From Burkholderia ambifaria AMMD (GTDB lineage: Bacteria; Pseudomonadota; Gammaproteobacteria; Burkholderiales; Burkholderiaceae), in the NCBI RefSeq assembly GCF_000203915.1, contig NC_008390.1:310001-374000 (forward strand): a DNA stretch of 64,000 bases, in the 5' to 3' direction. The position numbers were made by a program, and so were the translations under genes. Numbering within the stretch: the stretch's first letter is position 1; the number at the start of each line of letters is the position of its first letter. The notes under the pieces were generated by a model. It had not been told where the DNA came from, made no database searches, and saw only the letters and a list, made by a program, of their open reading frames with translations. Below are positions 22,212 to 32,745 of this stretch, piece by piece.

Positions 22212-23189
22212 ATGCAAACCAGTTTGCTGAAACCCAAGATCATCGCCGTGGAATCGCTTGGCGAGAACCACGCGAGGGTGGTCATGGAACCGTTCGAACG
22301 CGGTTACGGCCACACCTTGGGCAATGCGCTTCGCCGCGTGCTGCTGTCGTCGATGGTTGGCTACGCGCCGACCGAAGTCACGATCGCGGGCGTGGTGCAC
22401 GAGTACTCGACGCTTGATGGCGTGCAAGAGGACGTCGTCAACCTGCTGCTGAACCTGAAGGGTGTGGTGTTCAAGCTGCACAACCGTGACGAAGTGACGG
22501 TTACCCTGCGCAAGGAAGGCGAAGGCGTCGTGACGGCCGGCGATATCGAGCTGGCGCACGATTGCGAAGTCATCAACCCGAATCACGTGATCGCACACCT
22601 GTCGAAGGGCGGCAAGCTCGACGTTCAGATCAAGATCGAAAAGGGTCGCGGCTACGTGCCCGGCAACGTCCGTCGCTACGGCGAAGACACGGCCAAGATC
22701 ATCGGCCGCATCGTCCTCGACGCATCGTTCTCGCCGGTTCGCCGCGTGAGCTATGCCGTTGAAAGCGCACGTGTCGAGCAGCGTACCGACCTCGACAAGC
22801 TCGTGATGAACATCGAGACGAGCGGCGTGATCACCCCGGAAGAGGCGATCCGTCAATCGGCCCGCATCCTGGTCGACCAGCTGTCCGTGTTCGCGGCACT
22901 GGAAGGCACGGAAACGGCTGCCGAAGCACCGTCGCGCGCGCCGCAGATCGATCCGATCCTGCTGCGTCCGGTGGATGATCTCGAATTGACGGTTCGTTCG
23001 GCGAACTGTCTGAAGGCCGAGAACATCTACTACATCGGCGACCTGATCCAGCGCACGGAAAACGAGCTGCTGAAGACGCCGAACCTCGGTCGCAAGTCGC
23101 TCAACGAGATCAAGGAAGTGCTCGCTTCGCGCGGTCTCACGCTGGGCATGAAGCTCGAAAACTGGCCGCCGGCTGGTCTCGACAAGTAA
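22212..23189 (+). CDS. rpoA: RNA polymerase subunit alpha
   Basis: Assembly platform and activator-contact subunit of RNA polymerase. The 325 residues contain the N-terminal dimerisation domain ([21 protein letters not shown]), a linker and the C-terminal domain with [22 protein letters not shown] and the [14 protein letters not shown] helix that binds UP elements. Length is standard. A strong hairpin separates it from rplQ. Confidence 0.99.
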
Positions 23190-23207
23190 GCCCGGTTGTT
23201 GCTGTAG

Positions 23208-23254
23208 TTGGCAAAGATGCGGATTTTCCTTTAAAATCCGCATCTTGCTTTTTT
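23208..23254 (+). promoter_or_regulatory. rpoA terminator overlapping a candidate rplQ promoter
   Basis: A perfect 12-bp stem (GATGCGGATTTT 23216-23227; AAAATCCGCATC 23233-23244) followed by TTGCTTTTTT is a strong intrinsic terminator. TTGGCA (23208-23213) and TAAAAT (23232-23237), 18 bases apart, resemble a promoter whose -10 lies in the right arm. Confidence 0.65.
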
Positions 23255-23325
23255 CGTTACCGGCCCGTGCACCCCTGCGGTGCGATAGAAGAGCTGGATC
23301 AAAACTTTGAATCAAGGAAACTGAA

Positions 23326-23721
23326 ATGCGCCATCGTCATGGTCTGCGGAAACTGAACCGCACGAGCAGCCACCGTCTGGCTATGCTCCGTAACATGTCC
23401 AACTCGCTGATCGAGCACGAAGTCATCAAGACGACGCTGCCGAAGGCGAAGGAACTCCGTAAAGTCGTCGAGCCGCTGATCACGCTCGGCAAGAAGCCGT
23501 CGCTGGCAAACCGTCGTCTGGCGTTCAACCGCCTGCGCGATCGTGACTCGGTGGCGAAGCTGTTCGACGTGCTCGGTCCGCGTTTCGCGAACCGTCCGGG
23601 CGGCTACCTGCGCGTGCTGAAGTTCGGCTTCCGCGTTGGCGACAACGCACCGATGGCACTGGTCGAGCTGCTCGATCGTCCGGAAGTCGACGAAACGGAA
23701 AACGTGCAAGAAGCTGAGTAA
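23326..23721 (+). CDS. rplQ: 50S ribosomal protein L17
   Basis: L17 lies near the tunnel exit. The 131 residues read [20 protein letters not shown], with [28 protein letters not shown] in the middle. Last gene of the ribosomal cluster; a terminator follows at once. Confidence 0.98.
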   Translation: MRHRHGLRKLNRTSSHRLAMLRNMSNSLIEHEVIKTTLPKAKELRKVVEPLITLGKKPSLANRRLAFNRLRDRDSVAKLFDVLGPRFANRPGGYLRVLKFGFRVGDNAPMALVELLDRPEVDETENVQEAE

Positions 23722-23745
23722 GCTTCCGGTACGCAGCAGTATCTG

Positions 23746-23780
23746 AAAGGGGCCGAGCAATTGCTTGGCCCTTTTTGTTT
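23746..23780 (+). terminator. Terminator of the alpha operon
   Basis: A long near-perfect stem, GGGGCCGAGCAA against TTGCTTGGCCC, is followed by CTTTTTGTTTTT, 25 bases after the rplQ stop. Confidence 0.9.
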
Positions 23781-23921
23781 TTGGCGGCCGACCCGCTGCG
23801 ATCGATTGTCGCAGCCTCGTGCCGGCAGCGTCGCGCGCGCTGCGCTACGATACGGGACGGTCGGCGCGGGTACTCGCGCGATCGCGGGCGGCGAAAGCCG
23901 GTAAACCAGCCAGGAGGGCGT

Positions 23922-24248
23922 ATGGTGGTGGTGTTGATGCTGACGACGGTGCCGGATGCGGCGACGGCCGCAGCGCTCGCCGACGGTGCGCTCGACGCGC
24001 GGCTGGCCGCGTGCGTGTCGGAGCTCGGTGCGATCAAGTCGCGCTATCACTGGCAGGGAAAGGTCGAAACGGCCGACGAGATCCAGTTGCTGTTCAAGAC
24101 GAGCCCCGTGCGCTCGCTCGAACTGGAGCGATTTATTCTCGCGCATCATCCGTACGAGACGCCGGAAATCGTCTCGTGGCAGGCGACGGCCTCGGCCGGG
24201 TACGGCCAGTGGGTGACCAGCGAAACTCAACGTCTATTTCATGTTTAA
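23922..24248 (+). CDS. cutA: Divalent cation tolerance protein CutA
   Basis: Small trimeric CutA1 family protein. It was named from a copper-tolerance locus, but its biochemical role remains unclear. The 108-residue form starting MVVVLMLTTVPDAATA follows a perfect AGGAGGG site. The signature AACVSELGAIKSRYHWQGKVE is family-specific. Its 3' end overlaps the predicted dsbD start by 8 bases, as in other beta-proteobacteria where cutA precedes dsbD. Confidence 0.93.
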   Translation: MVVVLMLTTVPDAATAAALADGALDARLAACVSELGAIKSRYHWQGKVETADEIQLLFKTSPVRSLELERFILAHHPYETPEIVSWQATASAGYGQWVTSETQRLFHV

Positions 24249-26076
24249 CGGTATGGCGCTTTCCGTGCGCATGCGCGCACCGCGATTCCTCGCGATCCTG
24301 TTGTCGTTCATTTTCGTGCTGGGCTGCCTGTCGGTCGCGCGTGCGGCCGACGATTTTCTCGATCCGTCGGTGGCGTTCAAGTTCAGCGCGAGTGAATCGC
24401 CGGGGCAGGTGGACGTCCGCTTCAAGGTCGCCAACGGCTACTACCTGTACCGCGAGCGGTTCGCGTTCGCGGTGAAGAGCGGACAGGCGACGCTCGGCGC
24501 CCCGACATTCCCGCCCGGACATGTGAAGTTCGACCAGACGTTCCAGAAGGAAGTCGAGACCTATCGCGACGAAGTCGTGATTCACGTGCCGGTCAAGCAG
24601 GCAGCGGGGCCGTTCGAGCTCGCGGTGACGTCGCAGGGGTGTGCCGACGAAGGGATCTGCTATCCGCCTGCCGAGCATGTCGTGAAGGTCGACGGCGCGG
24701 CGCTGGGCGCGACCGCGCCGGCCGATGGCGCGACGGCTTCGGGCAGCTGGTTCGACAAGGTCACGAGCGCGGATTTCGCGCAGTCGCTGCTCGAGGGGCA
24801 CGGCTTCTTCACGATCGTCGCGCTGTATTTCGTCGCGGGCGTCGTGCTGAGTCTGCTGCCCTGCTCGTATCCGATGATTCCGATCGTATCCGCGATCATC
24901 ATCGGTCAGGGCACGCGCGCGACGCATGCGCGCGGCTTTGCGCTGTCGCTCACCTACGTGGTCGGCATGGCGCTCGTTTATACGGTGCTTGGCATCGCGG
25001 CGGCGCTGGTCGGCCAGAGCCTCGGTGCGTGGCTGCAGAATCCGTGGGTGCTCGGCGCGTTCGGTCTGATTCTTACCGCCTTCGCGGTATCGCTGATTTC
25101 GGGCAAGGACATCGCGCTGCCCGAGCGCTGGCAAAACGGCGCGGCCGAAGCATCGAGCGCGCGCCAGGGCGGTCACTTCATCGCGGTCGCCGCGATGGGC
25201 GCGTTGTCGGCGCTGGTCGTCGGCGCATGCATGACGGCGCCGCTCTTTGCGGTGCTCGCGTTCATCGCGCATACCGGCAATGCGTTGCTCGGCGGCGCCG
25301 CGCTGTTCGCGATGGGGCTGGGGCTCGGCGTGCCGCTGCTCGTGGTCGGCATCGGTGCGGGTACGGTGCTGCCGCGCGCGGGCGCCTGGATGGACAGCGT
25401 CAAGGTGTTCTTCGGCATCGTGCTGCTCGCCGCCGCGCTGTGGATCGTGTGGCCGGTGCTCGCGGGCGGTCTGAAGATGGTCCTCGCCGCGTTGTGGCTG
25501 CTGGTTGCCGCCGCGGCGCTCGGCCTGTTCACGCCGCATGCCGGCGCCGCGTCGATCTGGCGCCGTCTCGGCCGCGGTCTCGGTGCGGCGCTCGCGATCT
25601 GGGCTGCGACGCTGCTCGTCGGTCTCGCTGCTGGTTCCAACGACCCGGTGAAGCCGCTGGCCGTTCTTGCGGCGCGCACGGTTGCGTCGGGCGATGCACC
25701 GGCGGCCGCACAGCAGGGGCCTGCGTTCGCATCGGTGCGCTCCAGTGGCGAACTCGACACGCTGCTGAAGACCTCGGGTCGGCCCGTGATGCTCGATTTC
25801 TACGCCGACTGGTGCGTGAGCTGCAAGGAGATGGAGCATCTGACGTTCACGGATTCGCGCGTGCAGGCGCGGCTCGCGCAGCTTCATCTGGTGCGAGCGG
25901 ACGTCACCGCGAACAATCCGGACGACCAGGCGCTGCTCAAGCGCTTCAACCTGTTCGGGCCGCCGGGCATCATCTTCTTCGATCGCAACGGCCACGAAAT
26001 CGGCCGCGTGGTCGGCTATCAGGCGGCCGACACATTCCTGCGCAGCCTCGATCGCGCAGCGGTACCGACGGTGTAA
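24241..26076 (+). CDS. dsbD: Thiol:disulfide interchange protein DsbD
   Basis: Carries electrons from cytoplasmic thioredoxin across the inner membrane to periplasmic thiol reductases (DsbC, and CcmG/ResA-type proteins for cytochrome c). The 611 residues show a signal peptide ending ARA (about residue 36), the alpha domain cysteines C134 and C140, an eight-helix membrane domain with C208 (LLPCSYPMIP) and C330 (GACMTAP), and a C-terminal thioredoxin domain with CVSC (525-528). All six cysteines are present. The start could also be the ATG at 24253; either keeps the signal peptide. Confidence 0.96.
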   Translation: MFNGMALSVRMRAPRFLAILLSFIFVLGCLSVARAADDFLDPSVAFKFSASESPGQVDVRFKVANGYYLYRERFAFAVKSGQATLGAPTFPPGHVKFDQTFQKEVETYRDEVVIHVPVKQAAGPFELAVTSQGCADEGICYPPAEHVVKVDGAALGATAPADGATASGSWFDKVTSADFAQSLLEGHGFFTIVALYFVAGVVLSLLPCSYPMIPIVSAIIIGQGTRATHARGFALSLTYVVGMALVYTVLGIAAALVGQSLGAWLQNPWVLGAFGLILTAFAVSLISGKDIALPERWQNGAAEASSARQGGHFIAVAAMGALSALVVGACMTAPLFAVLAFIAHTGNALLGGAALFAMGLGLGVPLLVVGIGAGTVLPRAGAWMDSVKVFFGIVLLAAALWIVWPVLAGGLKMVLAALWLLVAAAALGLFTPHAGAASIWRRLGRGLGAALAIWAATLLVGLAAGSNDPVKPLAVLAARTVASGDAPAAAQQGPAFASVRSSGELDTLLKTSGRPVMLDFYADWCVSCKEMEHLTFTDSRVQARLAQLHLVRADVTANNPDDQALLKRFNLFGPPGIIFFDRNGHEIGRVVGYQAADTFLRSLDRAAVPTV

Positions 26077-26123
26077 CGCGCTCGTCCGCGTGCACCGGCG
26101 ACCTTTGCGTCGACCGGACTACC

Positions 26124-26167
26124 AATGAAAACGGTGGGACACCGAAGTGTCCCGCCGTTTTTCATTG
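26124..26167. terminator. Bidirectional terminator between dsbD and hemB
   Basis: The two arms, about 19 bases each (around GGTGGGACAC and GTGTCCCGCC), are flanked by A-rich and T-rich ends, giving T tracts on both strands. Suits the convergent genes. Confidence 0.9.
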
Positions 26168-26185
26168 TGCCTGCCGGCGCGCGGC

Positions 26186-27217
<1,032 letters not shown>

Positions 27218-27254
27218 TTACGGAACCCTTAGGTCATTTTCGAGACCGTTGGTA

Positions 27255-27371
27255 TATGATAGCGATCGAGCGGCACGCGTCGCGTGTTGCTCCCCGCTTC
27301 TCCTCCCTGAGCGGGTGCCTGTCGTTATTCGATTAGGCTGTTTGACCCGCCGTTCGACGGCGGGTTTTTTT
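27255..27371 (+). ncRNA. Candidate small RNA between hemB and engB
   Basis: A strong intrinsic terminator (CCCGCCG 27346-27352, loop TTCGA, CGGCGGG 27358-27364, seven T) points along the + strand, yet both neighbouring genes run on the other strand. A TATGAT (27255-27260) about 85 bases upstream could be its -10, but no good -35 is seen. The predicted transcript of about 105 bases contains the C/U-rich CTTCTCCTCCCT, complementary to Shine-Dalgarno sequences. No reading frame is evident. Confidence 0.5.
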
Positions 27372-27437
27372 ATGAGCCGGCCGAATCCGCAGGTGCCGTC
27401 AGGTGCGCACAGCCAATCCTGGCCGCGCGTTGCCCGC

Positions 27438-28097
27438 TCATTGTGCTACAGGCTCGCTTTTTTCGTCGGCGACGGACGGTCGCAGCCAGCTCTCGATCAG
27501 TTCGTGCGCCTCATCCAGCCCGGTGCGCTTCAGCGCCGAGAACAGCTGGACGGTCAGCTTGCCCTTCACACCCTGGTCGCGGTACGCGTCGAGCCCCTTT
27601 TGCGTGTTACGCAGCGCATTGATGCTTTCCTGTCGCGTCAATTTGTCGCACTTCGTCAGCAGCGTGTGGATCGGCTTGCCGGTCGGCACAAACCACTCGA
27701 TCATCCGGCGGTCGAGATCGGTCAGCGGGCGGCGCGAATCCATCATCAGGATCAGGCCGCACAGCTGCGAACGGGTCGCGAGGTACGACGACAGCAGCAT
27801 TTCCCAATGGGCCTTCGCGGCTCCCGGCACTTCCGCATAGCCATAGCCGGGCAGGTCGACGAGGTTCGCAACGGGCTCGGCGGCCGGGCCGACGGAGAAG
27901 TAGTTGATGTGCTGCGTGCGGCCGGGCGTCTTCGACGCGAAGGCGAGCCGCTTCTGGTTGCACAGCACGTTGATCGCCGTCGATTTGCCGGCATTCGAGC
28001 GGCCCGCGAACGCGATTTCCGGCTGGACCGTCGGCGGCAGGTCGCGCAGATGATTGACGGTCGTATAGAAGCGGGCTTGATGGAGCAAAAAGGCCAT
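27438..28097 (-). CDS. engB: Ribosome biogenesis GTPase EngB (YsxC/YihA)
   Basis: Essential TRAFAC-class GTPase for 50S subunit maturation. The start [21 protein letters not shown] gives 219 residues; longer upstream reading is G/C-rich non-conserved sequence. Motifs are G1 [10 protein letters not shown]3 DLPGYG, G4 TKCDK and G5 SALKR. The gene is divergent from cytochrome c4. Confidence 0.95.
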   Translation of the reverse strand: MAFLLHQARFYTTVNHLRDLPPTVQPEIAFAGRSNAGKSTAINVLCNQKRLAFASKTPGRTQHINYFSVGPAAEPVANLVDLPGYGYAEVPGAAKAHWEMLLSSYLATRSQLCGLILMMDSRRPLTDLDRRMIEWFVPTGKPIHTLLTKCDKLTRQESINALRNTQKGLDAYRDQGVKGKLTVQLFSALKRTGLDEAHELIESWLRPSVADEKSEPVAQ

Positions 28098-28178
28098 GGG
28101 GAACCGGTGGGACGGGGCGGCGCGAGCCGCTGGGGTGGAGGCGGGGTAGCCCCGATAGGCGCGGGAGCTTTCAGCGCG

Positions 28179-28192
28179 ATATTGTACAATAT
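28179..28192. promoter_or_regulatory. Palindromic -10 region between engB and cytochrome c4
   Basis: ATATTGTACAATAT is a perfect 14-bp palindrome and reads as a TACAAT -10 hexamer on both strands. It sits between the divergent starts (82 bases from engB, 123 from the cytochrome gene). -35 elements are not convincing, so it could equally be an operator. Confidence 0.4.
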
Positions 28193-28314
28193 GCCGGTTT
28201 TGCCGAAGAGTTGCGGGCGCCTGCCTCGCGCTTTTATGTAGCTTCTGCGGTAGACTGGTCGACGTCGTTTTTTGCAGAACCTCAAATTCCCACAAGACGA
28301 AACAGGGTGTGCGA

Positions 28315-28968
28315 ATGAATCGACTGTGCAAGTCTCTGATGGTGCTTCAGGTTGCAGCAGGGTTCGTAGGTTTCGTAGCGGAGGCAAACGCGGCGGATGC
28401 GGCAAAGCCGGATCTGGACCGCGGCAAGGCGATTGCCGGGCAGGTGTGTGCGTCATGTCACGGCGCCGACGGCAACAGCGCGTCGGGCAGTTTCCCGAAG
28501 CTCGCCGGCCAGCATCCCGAATATCTGGTCAAGCAGTTGAACGACTTCAAGACCCAGTCGGGCGCGAAGGGGCCGGCGCGGACCAATCCGGTAATGGTCG
28601 GGTTCGCGAGCGCGTTGAGTGCGGACGACATGCGCAACGTCGCCGCCTATTACGGCTCGCAGGCAACGAAGCTCGGCACCGCGCGCGATGCGGCGACCGT
28701 GCCGATCGGCCAGAAGATCTATCGCGGCGGCATCGCGGAAAAGGGTGTCCCCGCCTGCGCGAGCTGTCACGGGCCGACGGGGCAGGGGCTGCCGGTCCAG
28801 TACCCGCGTCTGTCGGGGCAGTGGGCCGATTACACGGTTGCCCAGTTGACCGCGTTCCAGCAGGGTGCCGGCGCGCGCAACAACAACGAGGCGATGCATC
28901 AGATCGCATCGCGTCTGTCGGATAACGAGATCAAGGCCGTCGCGGATTACATCGCGGGCCTGCGTTGA
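28315..28968 (+). CDS. Diheme cytochrome c4
   Basis: A periplasmic electron carrier to terminal oxidases. The 217-residue protein has a signal peptide (cleavage near EANA, residue 26) and two class I cytochrome c domains, each with CASCH (C45/C48/H49 and C148/C151/H152). The total length and domain duplication fit cytochrome c4. An in-frame GTG two codons upstream is a poorer start. The heme ligation genes resB and ccsA lie directly downstream. Confidence 0.93.
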   Translation: MNRLCKSLMVLQVAAGFVGFVAEANAADAAKPDLDRGKAIAGQVCASCHGADGNSASGSFPKLAGQHPEYLVKQLNDFKTQSGAKGPARTNPVMVGFASALSADDMRNVAAYYGSQATKLGTARDAATVPIGQKIYRGGIAEKGVPACASCHGPTGQGLPVQYPRLSGQWADYTVAQLTAFQQGAGARNNNEAMHQIASRLSDNEIKAVADYIAGLR

Positions 28969-29025
28969 ACGGGCCGTCGCGAATGGAATGACCGGCGCCC
29001 GAAGGGCAGCCGGAGCCAGAACAAG

Positions 29026-29070
29026 AAAAGGGTGGGGCGCCGCGCGATCGCGGTGGCCTCGCCCTTTTTT
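29026..29070 (+). terminator. Terminator after cytochrome c4
   Basis: AGGGTGGGGC pairs with GCCTCGCCCT through an extended G/C stem and is followed by TTTTTT, about 60 bases after the stop. It separates the cytochrome gene from resB. Confidence 0.85.
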
Positions 29071-29169
29071 GTCGGCACTCGCCGGGCCGCCCCGGGAGTG
29101 CTGACCGCCCCTTCCGGGGCAGCGAACAAAGTGAGCGTGGGGGCTGTTTCCCCCAAAGTCGGAGTTTGA

Positions 29170-31392
29170 ATGAGCGTTACCACGTCGGGGTTGCAGTCGA
29201 AGTCGGGTCAAAGTGCGTCCAGGCGCGCGATCGAGCTGGTGAGCTCGATGCGCTTCGCGATCGCGCTGCTGGTGGTGTTGTCGATCGCGAGCATCATCGG
29301 CACGGTCCTGACCCAGGATGACCCGTATCCGAACTACGTGAACCAGTTCGGGCCGTTCTGGGCGGACATCTTCCGCTCGCTGGGCCTGTACAACGTGTAC
29401 AGCGCGTGGTGGTTCATGCTGATCCTGATCTTCCTCGTCACGTCGATCTCGCTGTGCGTGATCCGCAACGCGCCGAAGATGCTCGCCGATGCGAAGAGCT
29501 GGAAGGACAAGGTCCGCGAAGGCAGCCTGCGCGCGTTCCATCACAAGGCCGAATACACGGCGTCCGGCACGCGTGCGACCGTTGCGGCCACGCTCGCCAC
29601 GTTCGTCGCGAAGGCCGGCTACAAGCACGTGGTGCGCGAAACCGACGGCGCGACGCTGATCTCCGCGAAGCGCGGCGCGCTGACGAAGTGGGGCTACATC
29701 TCCGCGCACCTCGCGATCGTCGTGATCTGCATCGGCGGCCTGCTCGACAGCAACCTGCCCATCAAATTCCAGATGTGGATGTTCGGCAAGAGTCCGGTCA
29801 ACACGAGCGCGACGATCAGCGAGATCTCGCCCGACCACCGGTTGTCCACGTCGAACCCGACGTTCCGCGGCTACGCGTGGGTGCCGGAAGGCCAGTTCGT
29901 GTCGACCGCGATCCTGAACCAGCCGAGCGGCTCGCTGATCCAGGACCTGCCGTTCTCGATCCAGCTCAACAAGTTCATCGTCGACTACTACACGACGGGG
30001 ATGCCGAAGCTGTTCGCGAGCGACATCGTCGTGATCGATCGCGAGACGGGCCAGAAGATTCCGGCGCGCGTCGAGGTCAACAAGCCGTTCACGTACAAGG
30101 GCGTGTCGATCTACCAGTCGAGCTTCCAGGACGGCGGCTCGCAGATGCAGATGACGGCCTACCCGATGACGGGCGACAACGCGAAGACCTTCGCGGTAAA
30201 GGGCACGATCGGCAGTACGGCGCCGCTGCAGATGCCGGGCAGCGACGGCGACACGATCGAGTTCTCCGACTTCCGTGCGATCAACGTCGAAAACATGGCC
30301 GACGCGAACGGCAAGCCGGACGTGCGCGGCGTCGCGAAGACGGAGTCGCTGAAGGAGGTGTTCGACGAGCGGCTCGGCTCGGGCGCGAAGACGTCGAAGC
30401 CGATGCAGCTGCACAACATCGGCCCGTCGGTGCAGTACAAGATTCGCGGCAAGGACGGCCAGGCGCGCGAGTTCAACAACTACATGCTGCCCGTCGACAT
30501 GGGCGGCACGCGCGTGTTCCTCGCCGGCGTGCGCGGGAGCCCGAACGATCCGTTCCGCTACATGCGGATTCCGGCCGACAGCCAGGATTCGATCGGCGAA
30601 TGGATGCGCCTGCGCGCCGCGCTCGAGGATCCGGCCGTGCGCGCCGACGCCGCCGCGCGTTTCGCGCAGCGTTCGCTGCCGACGACCGAAGCGTCGCTGC
30701 GCGGCCGCCTGCAAGATAGCGCGTTCAAGGTGCTGACCCTCTTCGCGGCGAGCGACGACAGCGTGGGTCGCGGTGCCGACGGCCAGCCGATCGGCGGCTT
30801 CCAGGCGGTGGCGACGTTCATCGACCGGTCGGTGCCGAAGGCCGAGCAGGAAAAGGCGGCGAGCCTGCTGCTGCGCATGCTCGAGGGCTCGATGTGGGAG
30901 GTCTGGCAGATCGCGCGCGAGCGCGCCGGCGAGCCGGCCGCCCAGCAGGGCACCGACACGATCCGCTTCGTGCAGAACGCGATCAATGCGCTATCGGACA
31001 GCTTTTTGTATGGATCGCCGGTCTATTTGCAGCTTGACTCCTTCAAGCAGGTGCAAGCTTCGGTATTTCAGTTGACGCGCGCACCTGGCAAGAATCTGGT
31101 GTATCTTGGCAGCCTGCTGTTGGTCGCCGGCATCTTCTCGATGTTCTACGTGCGCGAGCGGCGCCTCTGGTTCTGGCTCAAGGATGCCGGTTCGGGCGTC
31201 GATGTGGTGATGGCGATGTCCACGGCCCGCAAGACCTTCGATTTCGAGAAAGAATTCGTGCAGACGCGCGACGCGGCCGGCGCCGCCTTGCGCGCCGCAC
31301 CGCGCGACGCCGCGCCCACAGGCGCGGCAGCGACTGCCCGTCCGCCCGCCGGCGGCGGTTCCGATTCCGATTCCGAGAACTCCACCCGGTAA
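29170..31392 (+). CDS. resB: Cytochrome c biogenesis protein ResB/Ccs1
   Basis: Membrane subunit of the system II cytochrome c synthetase. With CcsA it brings heme to apocytochromes at the outer face of the membrane. The 740-residue protein has two N-terminal membrane helices (SMRFAIALLVVLSIASIIGTVL and the WWFMLILIFLVTSISL region), a third before CIGGLLDSN, a large periplasmic domain and a last helix near residue 645, followed by an Ala/Pro-rich tail. A four-base gap leads to ccsA. Confidence 0.92.
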   Translation: MSVTTSGLQSKSGQSASRRAIELVSSMRFAIALLVVLSIASIIGTVLTQDDPYPNYVNQFGPFWADIFRSLGLYNVYSAWWFMLILIFLVTSISLCVIRNAPKMLADAKSWKDKVREGSLRAFHHKAEYTASGTRATVAATLATFVAKAGYKHVVRETDGATLISAKRGALTKWGYISAHLAIVVICIGGLLDSNLPIKFQMWMFGKSPVNTSATISEISPDHRLSTSNPTFRGYAWVPEGQFVSTAILNQPSGSLIQDLPFSIQLNKFIVDYYTTGMPKLFASDIVVIDRETGQKIPARVEVNKPFTYKGVSIYQSSFQDGGSQMQMTAYPMTGDNAKTFAVKGTIGSTAPLQMPGSDGDTIEFSDFRAINVENMADANGKPDVRGVAKTESLKEVFDERLGSGAKTSKPMQLHNIGPSVQYKIRGKDGQAREFNNYMLPVDMGGTRVFLAGVRGSPNDPFRYMRIPADSQDSIGEWMRLRAALEDPAVRADAAARFAQRSLPTTEASLRGRLQDSAFKVLTLFAASDDSVGRGADGQPIGGFQAVATFIDRSVPKAEQEKAASLLLRMLEGSMWEVWQIARERAGEPAAQQGTDTIRFVQNAINALSDSFLYGSPVYLQLDSFKQVQASVFQLTRAPGKNLVYLGSLLLVAGIFSMFYVRERRLWFWLKDAGSGVDVVMAMSTARKTFDFEKEFVQTRDAAGAALRAAPRDAAPTGAAATARPPAGGGSDSDSENSTR

Positions 31393-31396
31393 CATC

Positions 31397-32587
31397 ATGG
31401 ATCTCACGCAAGTTTCCTCCTCCCCTTCGGGGCCGGCAAAGGCTTCGAATCCGGCGCCGTTGTTCGACGACCGTCCGTTCCTCGCGCGCCTGTCGGTCAT
31501 CGACTGGTTGTTCGCGCTGGCACTCGTGGTCGGCGCGGGCTATGCGTTCGTGCACTACAACGAACACATGAATTACTACGACAAGGCGGTGATGATCGGC
31601 ACGGTGCCGGCGCTTGTCGTGCTCGGCTGGCGCTGGAAGCCCGCCCGGCTGATGATGGCGTCGATCGCGGTGCTGTCGCTGCTGTCGATCCAGATCTACC
31701 AGGGCGATCTCGCGCGCGCCGATTCGGCGTTCTTCCTCAAGTACTTCCTGTCGAGCCAGTCCGCGATCCTGTGGATGAGCGCGCTGTTCGTGCTCGCGAC
31801 GATCTTCTACTGGATCGGCTTGCTCGCACGCTCGGAGTCGGGCTCCGCGATCGGCCAGAAGCTCACGTGGGTCGCCGTGCTGATGGGCTTCACCGGTCTG
31901 ATGGTGCGCTGGTACGAGTCCTACCTGATCGGTGCCGACGTCGGGCATATCCCCGTATCGAACCTGTATGAAGTGTTCGTGCTGTTCAGCCTGATCACCG
32001 CGCTGCTTTATCTGTATTACGAAGGCCACTACGGCACGCGTGCACTCGGCGCATTCGTGCTGCTGGTCATCAGTGCGGCTGTCGGCTTCCTGATGTGGTA
32101 CTCGGTCGCGCGCGATGCGCAGCAGATCCAGCCGCTCGTGCCGGCGCTGCAGAGCTGGTGGATGAAGATCCACGTGCCGGCGAACTTCATCGGCTACGGC
32201 AGCTTCGCGCTGTCGGCGATGGTGTCGGTCGCGTACCTGATGAAGGAGCGCGGCGTGCTCGCCGATCGCCTGCCGACGCTCGAGGTGCTCGACGACGTGA
32301 TGTACAAGTCGATCGCGGTCGGCTTCGCGTTCTTCACGATCGCGACGATCCTCGGCGCGCTCTGGGCCGCCGAAGCATGGGGCGGCTACTGGAGCTGGGA
32401 CCCGAAGGAGACCTGGGCGCTGATCGTGTGGCTCAACTACGCGGCCTGGCTGCACATGCGCCTGATGAAGGGCCTGCGCGGCGCGGTCGCCGCCTGGTGG
32501 GCGCTGACGGGCCTGCTCGTGACGACGTTCGCGTTCCTCGGCGTCAACATGTTCCTGTCCGGGCTGCACAGCTACGGCAAGCTGTAA
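31397..32587 (+). CDS. ccsA: Cytochrome c biogenesis protein CcsA/ResC
   Basis: Heme-handling partner of ResB in system II. The 396 residues form about eight transmembrane helices. The periplasmic WWD heme-binding motif [11 protein letters not shown] is intact, and flanking histidines typical of axial heme ligands are present ([12 protein letters not shown]). Its immediate linkage to resB and nearby cytochrome c4 supports the role. Confidence 0.94.
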   Translation: MDLTQVSSSPSGPAKASNPAPLFDDRPFLARLSVIDWLFALALVVGAGYAFVHYNEHMNYYDKAVMIGTVPALVVLGWRWKPARLMMASIAVLSLLSIQIYQGDLARADSAFFLKYFLSSQSAILWMSALFVLATIFYWIGLLARSESGSAIGQKLTWVAVLMGFTGLMVRWYESYLIGADVGHIPVSNLYEVFVLFSLITALLYLYYEGHYGTRALGAFVLLVISAAVGFLMWYSVARDAQQIQPLVPALQSWWMKIHVPANFIGYGSFALSAMVSVAYLMKERGVLADRLPTLEVLDDVMYKSIAVGFAFFTIATILGALWAAEAWGGYWSWDPKETWALIVWLNYAAWLHMRLMKGLRGAVAAWWALTGLLVTTFAFLGVNMFLSGLHSYGKL

Positions 32588-32613
32588 GATTTCCGACGCT
32601 GGTCCGACAAAAG

Positions 32614-32649
32614 ACCGCCGGCGCACTGCGTGCCCGGCGGTTTTGTTTT
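32614..32649 (+). terminator. Terminator after ccsA
   Basis: ACCGCCGG (32614-32621) pairs with CCGGCGGT (32634-32641), followed by TTTGTTTTG. Confidence 0.85.
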
Positions 32650-32745
32650 GTAACGGGCGGGTGGCCCGGGCGTCGAACGGCCCATGATCGGCCGGGTCGA
32701 ACGCTGATGAAGCGTGCGCGCGGCGCATGCAGGAGGAGCAGCACG

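Noticed and set aside
27345..27371. Hairpin as terminator of engB
   Set aside because: engB is on the minus strand; the T tract is only on the plus strand side.
29170..32587. resB-ccsA as a complete cytochrome c maturation system I
   Set aside because: No ccmA-H genes are present; the two proteins and the WWD motif layout belong to system II.
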